Positions 61,101 through 64,000 of a DNA stretch of 64,000 bases are shown in pieces; the stretch's first letter is position 1, and every line of letters starts with the position of its first letter. Made by a program: the position numbers and the translations under genes. Under the pieces are notes generated by a model. That model had not been told where the DNA came from. It searched no databases and worked only from the letters and a program-made list of their open reading frames with translations. Origin of the DNA: Heterodera schachtii (Eukaryota > Nematoda > Chromadorea > Rhabditida > Heteroderidae); NCBI GenBank assembly GCA_023374025.1, contig SIJG01000013.1, forward strand, positions 216,846 through 280,845, in the 5' to 3' direction.

Positions 61101-64000
61101 CAAAATACAGAAAGAATATAATTTTATACAAATTAAATATTTATGAATCTAATCCCATAATTTATTATTAAACAAATTTAAATATAATACAATAAAGAAT
61201 AATTTAATTGAACAAAAGTGTAAAAGTATTTTTTAAGATATGTTTTGTGATAATTTCATAAAAATACAAATTAATTGAAGAGCAGCCAACAAAGCTGATC
61301 TAAGAGGCTTCACATACACAACGCGATAATTTCTGACTAATATTATTAAAATGAACTGTTAAAGCAAAAAATATTTCATAATATAAAATTTATCCATAAA
61401 TTTTAATTTAAATTAAAAACTCAAAATAAATATATTTGAAAAAAACATGATTAGAAATTTACAATTAACAAGCTAAAGTTTCGCTATTTAATGGATATAT
61501 CAAAAATAAATAAAAAAGCATGATAGAATCATAAACAAAAAAACAATCAAATAAAAAAACAAAGAGGATTTTTTAAGTATATAAAAATTGCAAAATACTA
61601 TTAGAAAGAAATTAATTTTTAAAATTTAATGATAATAAGAGTAATTTTACATTCAATTTAAATGATTAATGGAATCCAATTAAAATATTAACTTTAAAAG
61701 AGTACTTATTCCTAAGGCAGTTTGACAGTCTCGAAATGTGTGAGAATGGGATATTAGTTTTTCAAATAATTATTAAATATAAAAAGAAAAGCCATGGATT
61801 TACGTTGAAAAAATTTACCGTTTATAAATATTCTAAACAAAGATTCATATAAAACATAAAAGCAATAATAATTATACTAAATTAGATTCTTGCAAATGTG
61901 AATTATTAAATAAAAAATAAAATAAATTTAATTTTGCACTGTAATTAGAATTTATCAGCGAATTCCTCCTTTCATTATTAAAAGGAATAGCGAGAAAAGT
62001 TTGAATAATATGAATAATGAATGACAACATTAAAAAATATACTTAATGTTATCGATTGTGAATTGGTCAAAAATTATATAAGATTCACGTTTATCTAATG
62101 TGAATACAAACACAAATAAGAAATTAATTATATAATTTAAAAATTGTTATTTTGAAAGCCAACAAATTTTCCAGTTAAAAAATTGTACTTATTTTTGTTC
62201 TTTTATTCGTTAAATTAATATTAAAAAAACAGAATTATTAAAAAAAATTCAATAATTTAATCAGTTTTTTAATTGTTATTTTCTGGATTCCTTTGGGCAA
62301 CAAAACACGTATTTTTTGGTACAATAAATTATTTCTATAATTTAAATTATATAAAATTTTCATTTGCAAAATTATAAGAATAAATAATTTTAAATTTAAT
62401 ATGATTTGAATAAATTATATACATTTTGCTATTTGCATTATCATACTTTTTTTTATTTTTATGTCTGTTGGCGGGCGGGCTCAACTCCAAATCTCGAGAA
62501 TTTGTGCGTTAAAGGATTTTTTCTGTGTTTCAGTATTTATTATATTGAATACCGCTTAATTTTATTTTGTGATGACATTTTATTGAATACTGGGTTTTAG
62601 TTTTCTTTTGAAATTTGAAATTTGGGTTAGTTCCATAAATAAATTATTTTTCTAATTGATATTTTTGTTTAATTTAACCGATTTTTTAATTTGCTGCAAT
62701 TATCTGTAATTTATATATATTTTGTCGTTTTATTATTTTTTCATTATATCAAATAATTTCGTAAAGATATTATGCTAATTGTTCTATGAATATGTAGGTT
62801 AATAAAAAAAAAATATTCATTTTCGTAATTGGTAAAAATAATTAGAAAATTTGTTTATGTTACAAATTACCTATCTATTAATTTAGAAATTTTTCGTTAA
62901 TCATGTATCAACAATATTAATTATCAAATTCGCAATTCTATTTTTCCATGTTAAAATTATTTAAATTTTAGCACACAAATAATTTATTTTATAAATTAAA
63001 TAAATTGTTGAATATGGGTAATTTTTATTATGTTATCTTTCATTTTTTTTTGTTATACCTTTTTATAAATTTTTAAATCACTATAATTTTTTTATGTCCC
63101 GATTATTAGTTTTTTTATCAATTATATTTAATTTTTCATTGTTTCCCTTTAATTTTTCGGAATTATGATATATTATTTTTAATTTCATTTAACAATTTTT
63201 ATTAAATTATGAAATTATTTATATAAATTATCATACTTTTTCTCATTTGTTTTTTTATGAATTTTTTAAAAATATTGGTCGGTAATTTTTTCTCTTGCTG
63301 ATTCTTCTCTCATTAAATTTAAAATTTTATTTCTTTAAAGAATTAAATGTGTTTTTATGTTTATGGTCACACAAAAAGGTAAGGTCATTATTTTAAATAA
63401 ATTAAGCATATTTAGTACTTTTCGTTTTTGGCCTATATTTCAAAAGTCGAAATAGGTCAAAAAAGGGCAACTATTTTTTAATTGCTCATATTTGAATATA
63501 AAATTTTGTTTTAAATTTTTTATTAAATTTAATCTATTTAATTTTTTTTATTTATATGGCCTTAATTTCAATAGTTTTATTTGCAAGAATTTTAATCTCT
63601 TATATTAATGGAGTGTAAATAATAAAGTTGCGTTTATATTATATTTTGAATTTTTAGAATTTAAAATATATTTTGTGTAGCTTTTGAATTTTTATAAATA
63701 TTTTAATTTGAATTTATATTAGCTTTTTGGCAAAATTTTATTTATGAATATTTTGGTTTAATCATTCCATTTTAATAATAATTGTCAGCAATTATCGCGT
63801 CGTTTATTAGAAAAAAAATAGTTTATAAATTTGAATAAAACGAAATAAAATCATTTAACATTTGTATTAAAATAAAATAGTTGCGCATTTTTCTTATTTG
63901 TTTTATGGAATTTATTATTTATTTATTACTAATTCAAAAATATTAAAATATTTAACGAGATTGAACATGCTTAAAATTATCAAGACAATTTTTTTTAATT
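52125..64000. other. Gene-free AT-rich region with alternating A/T bias
   Basis: No gene supported. The strand bias alternates: T-rich to about 53.1 kb, A-rich to 58.9 kb, T-rich to 59.9 kb, A-rich to 62.1 kb, T-rich to the end. A single undetermined base is at 53215. An AAT/TAA microsatellite is at 55256-55290. GC-richer islands at 54900-54970, 57960-58060 and 62465-62510 carry nothing recognisable. Open frames at 53916-54131, 59140-59370 and 60664-60903 fit chance in such composition. The last 32 bases match 60758-60789. Confidence 0.55.
55256..55290 (+). repeat. AAT/TAA microsatellite
   Basis: About eleven trinucleotide units of TAA with one interruption. Confidence 0.9.

Overview
The window looks like nuclear DNA of a nematode, most probably a plant-parasitic (tylenchid) one. 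It is extremely AT-rich, and its genes have many short exons with T-rich, TTTCAG/TTTTAG-type acceptors. The recognisable products are nematode expansions: a divergent nuclear hormone receptor, an Srd/Str-type serpentine chemoreceptor and an SLC17-like MFS transporter. Two signal-peptide genes have the look of secreted effector candidates. The species cannot be fixed from sequence alone. Many open frames in the AT-rich parts are chance; true genes stand out by higher GC and phase-consistent splice sites.

Layout. 1-160 is a GC-rich patch with a long hairpin and a hairpin followed by T6. 303-2045 holds a small gene broken by a 1.36 kb non-autonomous hAT-type element (8 bp target duplication) that itself carries a second foldback element. 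2.2-15.6 kb is very AT-rich, without genes, T-rich on the left and A-rich on the right. 16.5-20.3 kb (minus) is a decayed nuclear hormone receptor with at least three lesions; a foldback element with a 260 bp polypurine tract sits in its last intron. 20.6-21.35 kb is a GGGACC foldback element. 22.36 kb is a tRNA-like Pol III unit. 24.7-29.6 kb is a chemoreceptor cluster: one apparently intact five-exon gene, two exon-1 remnants and a repeated upstream module. 25.2, 30.8 and 35.8 kb carry three copies of a two-exon 78-aa gene (one intact). 31.4-35.7 kb is a non-coding 4.2 kb repeat whose second copy lies at 48.0-52.1 kb.

36-47 kb is the gene-dense part: a small secreted protein (36.7 kb); a seven-exon secreted Lys-rich/acidic protein in which every intron is phase 1 (39.6-40.4 kb, minus); two divergent, frame-broken genes for proteins made of repeated helix-turn-helix modules, one with a signal peptide (41.6-42.6 kb minus and 43.6-44.4 kb plus); and the 5' four exons of an MFS transporter (45.8-46.9 kb) with a 136 bp hAT-type MITE exactly at a splice donor. 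From 47.2 kb onward there are foldback elements, the second copy of the 4.2 kb repeat and about 12 kb of gene-free AT-rich DNA with alternating A/T strand bias.

The genes do not form one pathway. The best candidates for something undescribed are the secreted multi-HTH protein pair and the all-phase-1 modular basic/acidic secreted protein.
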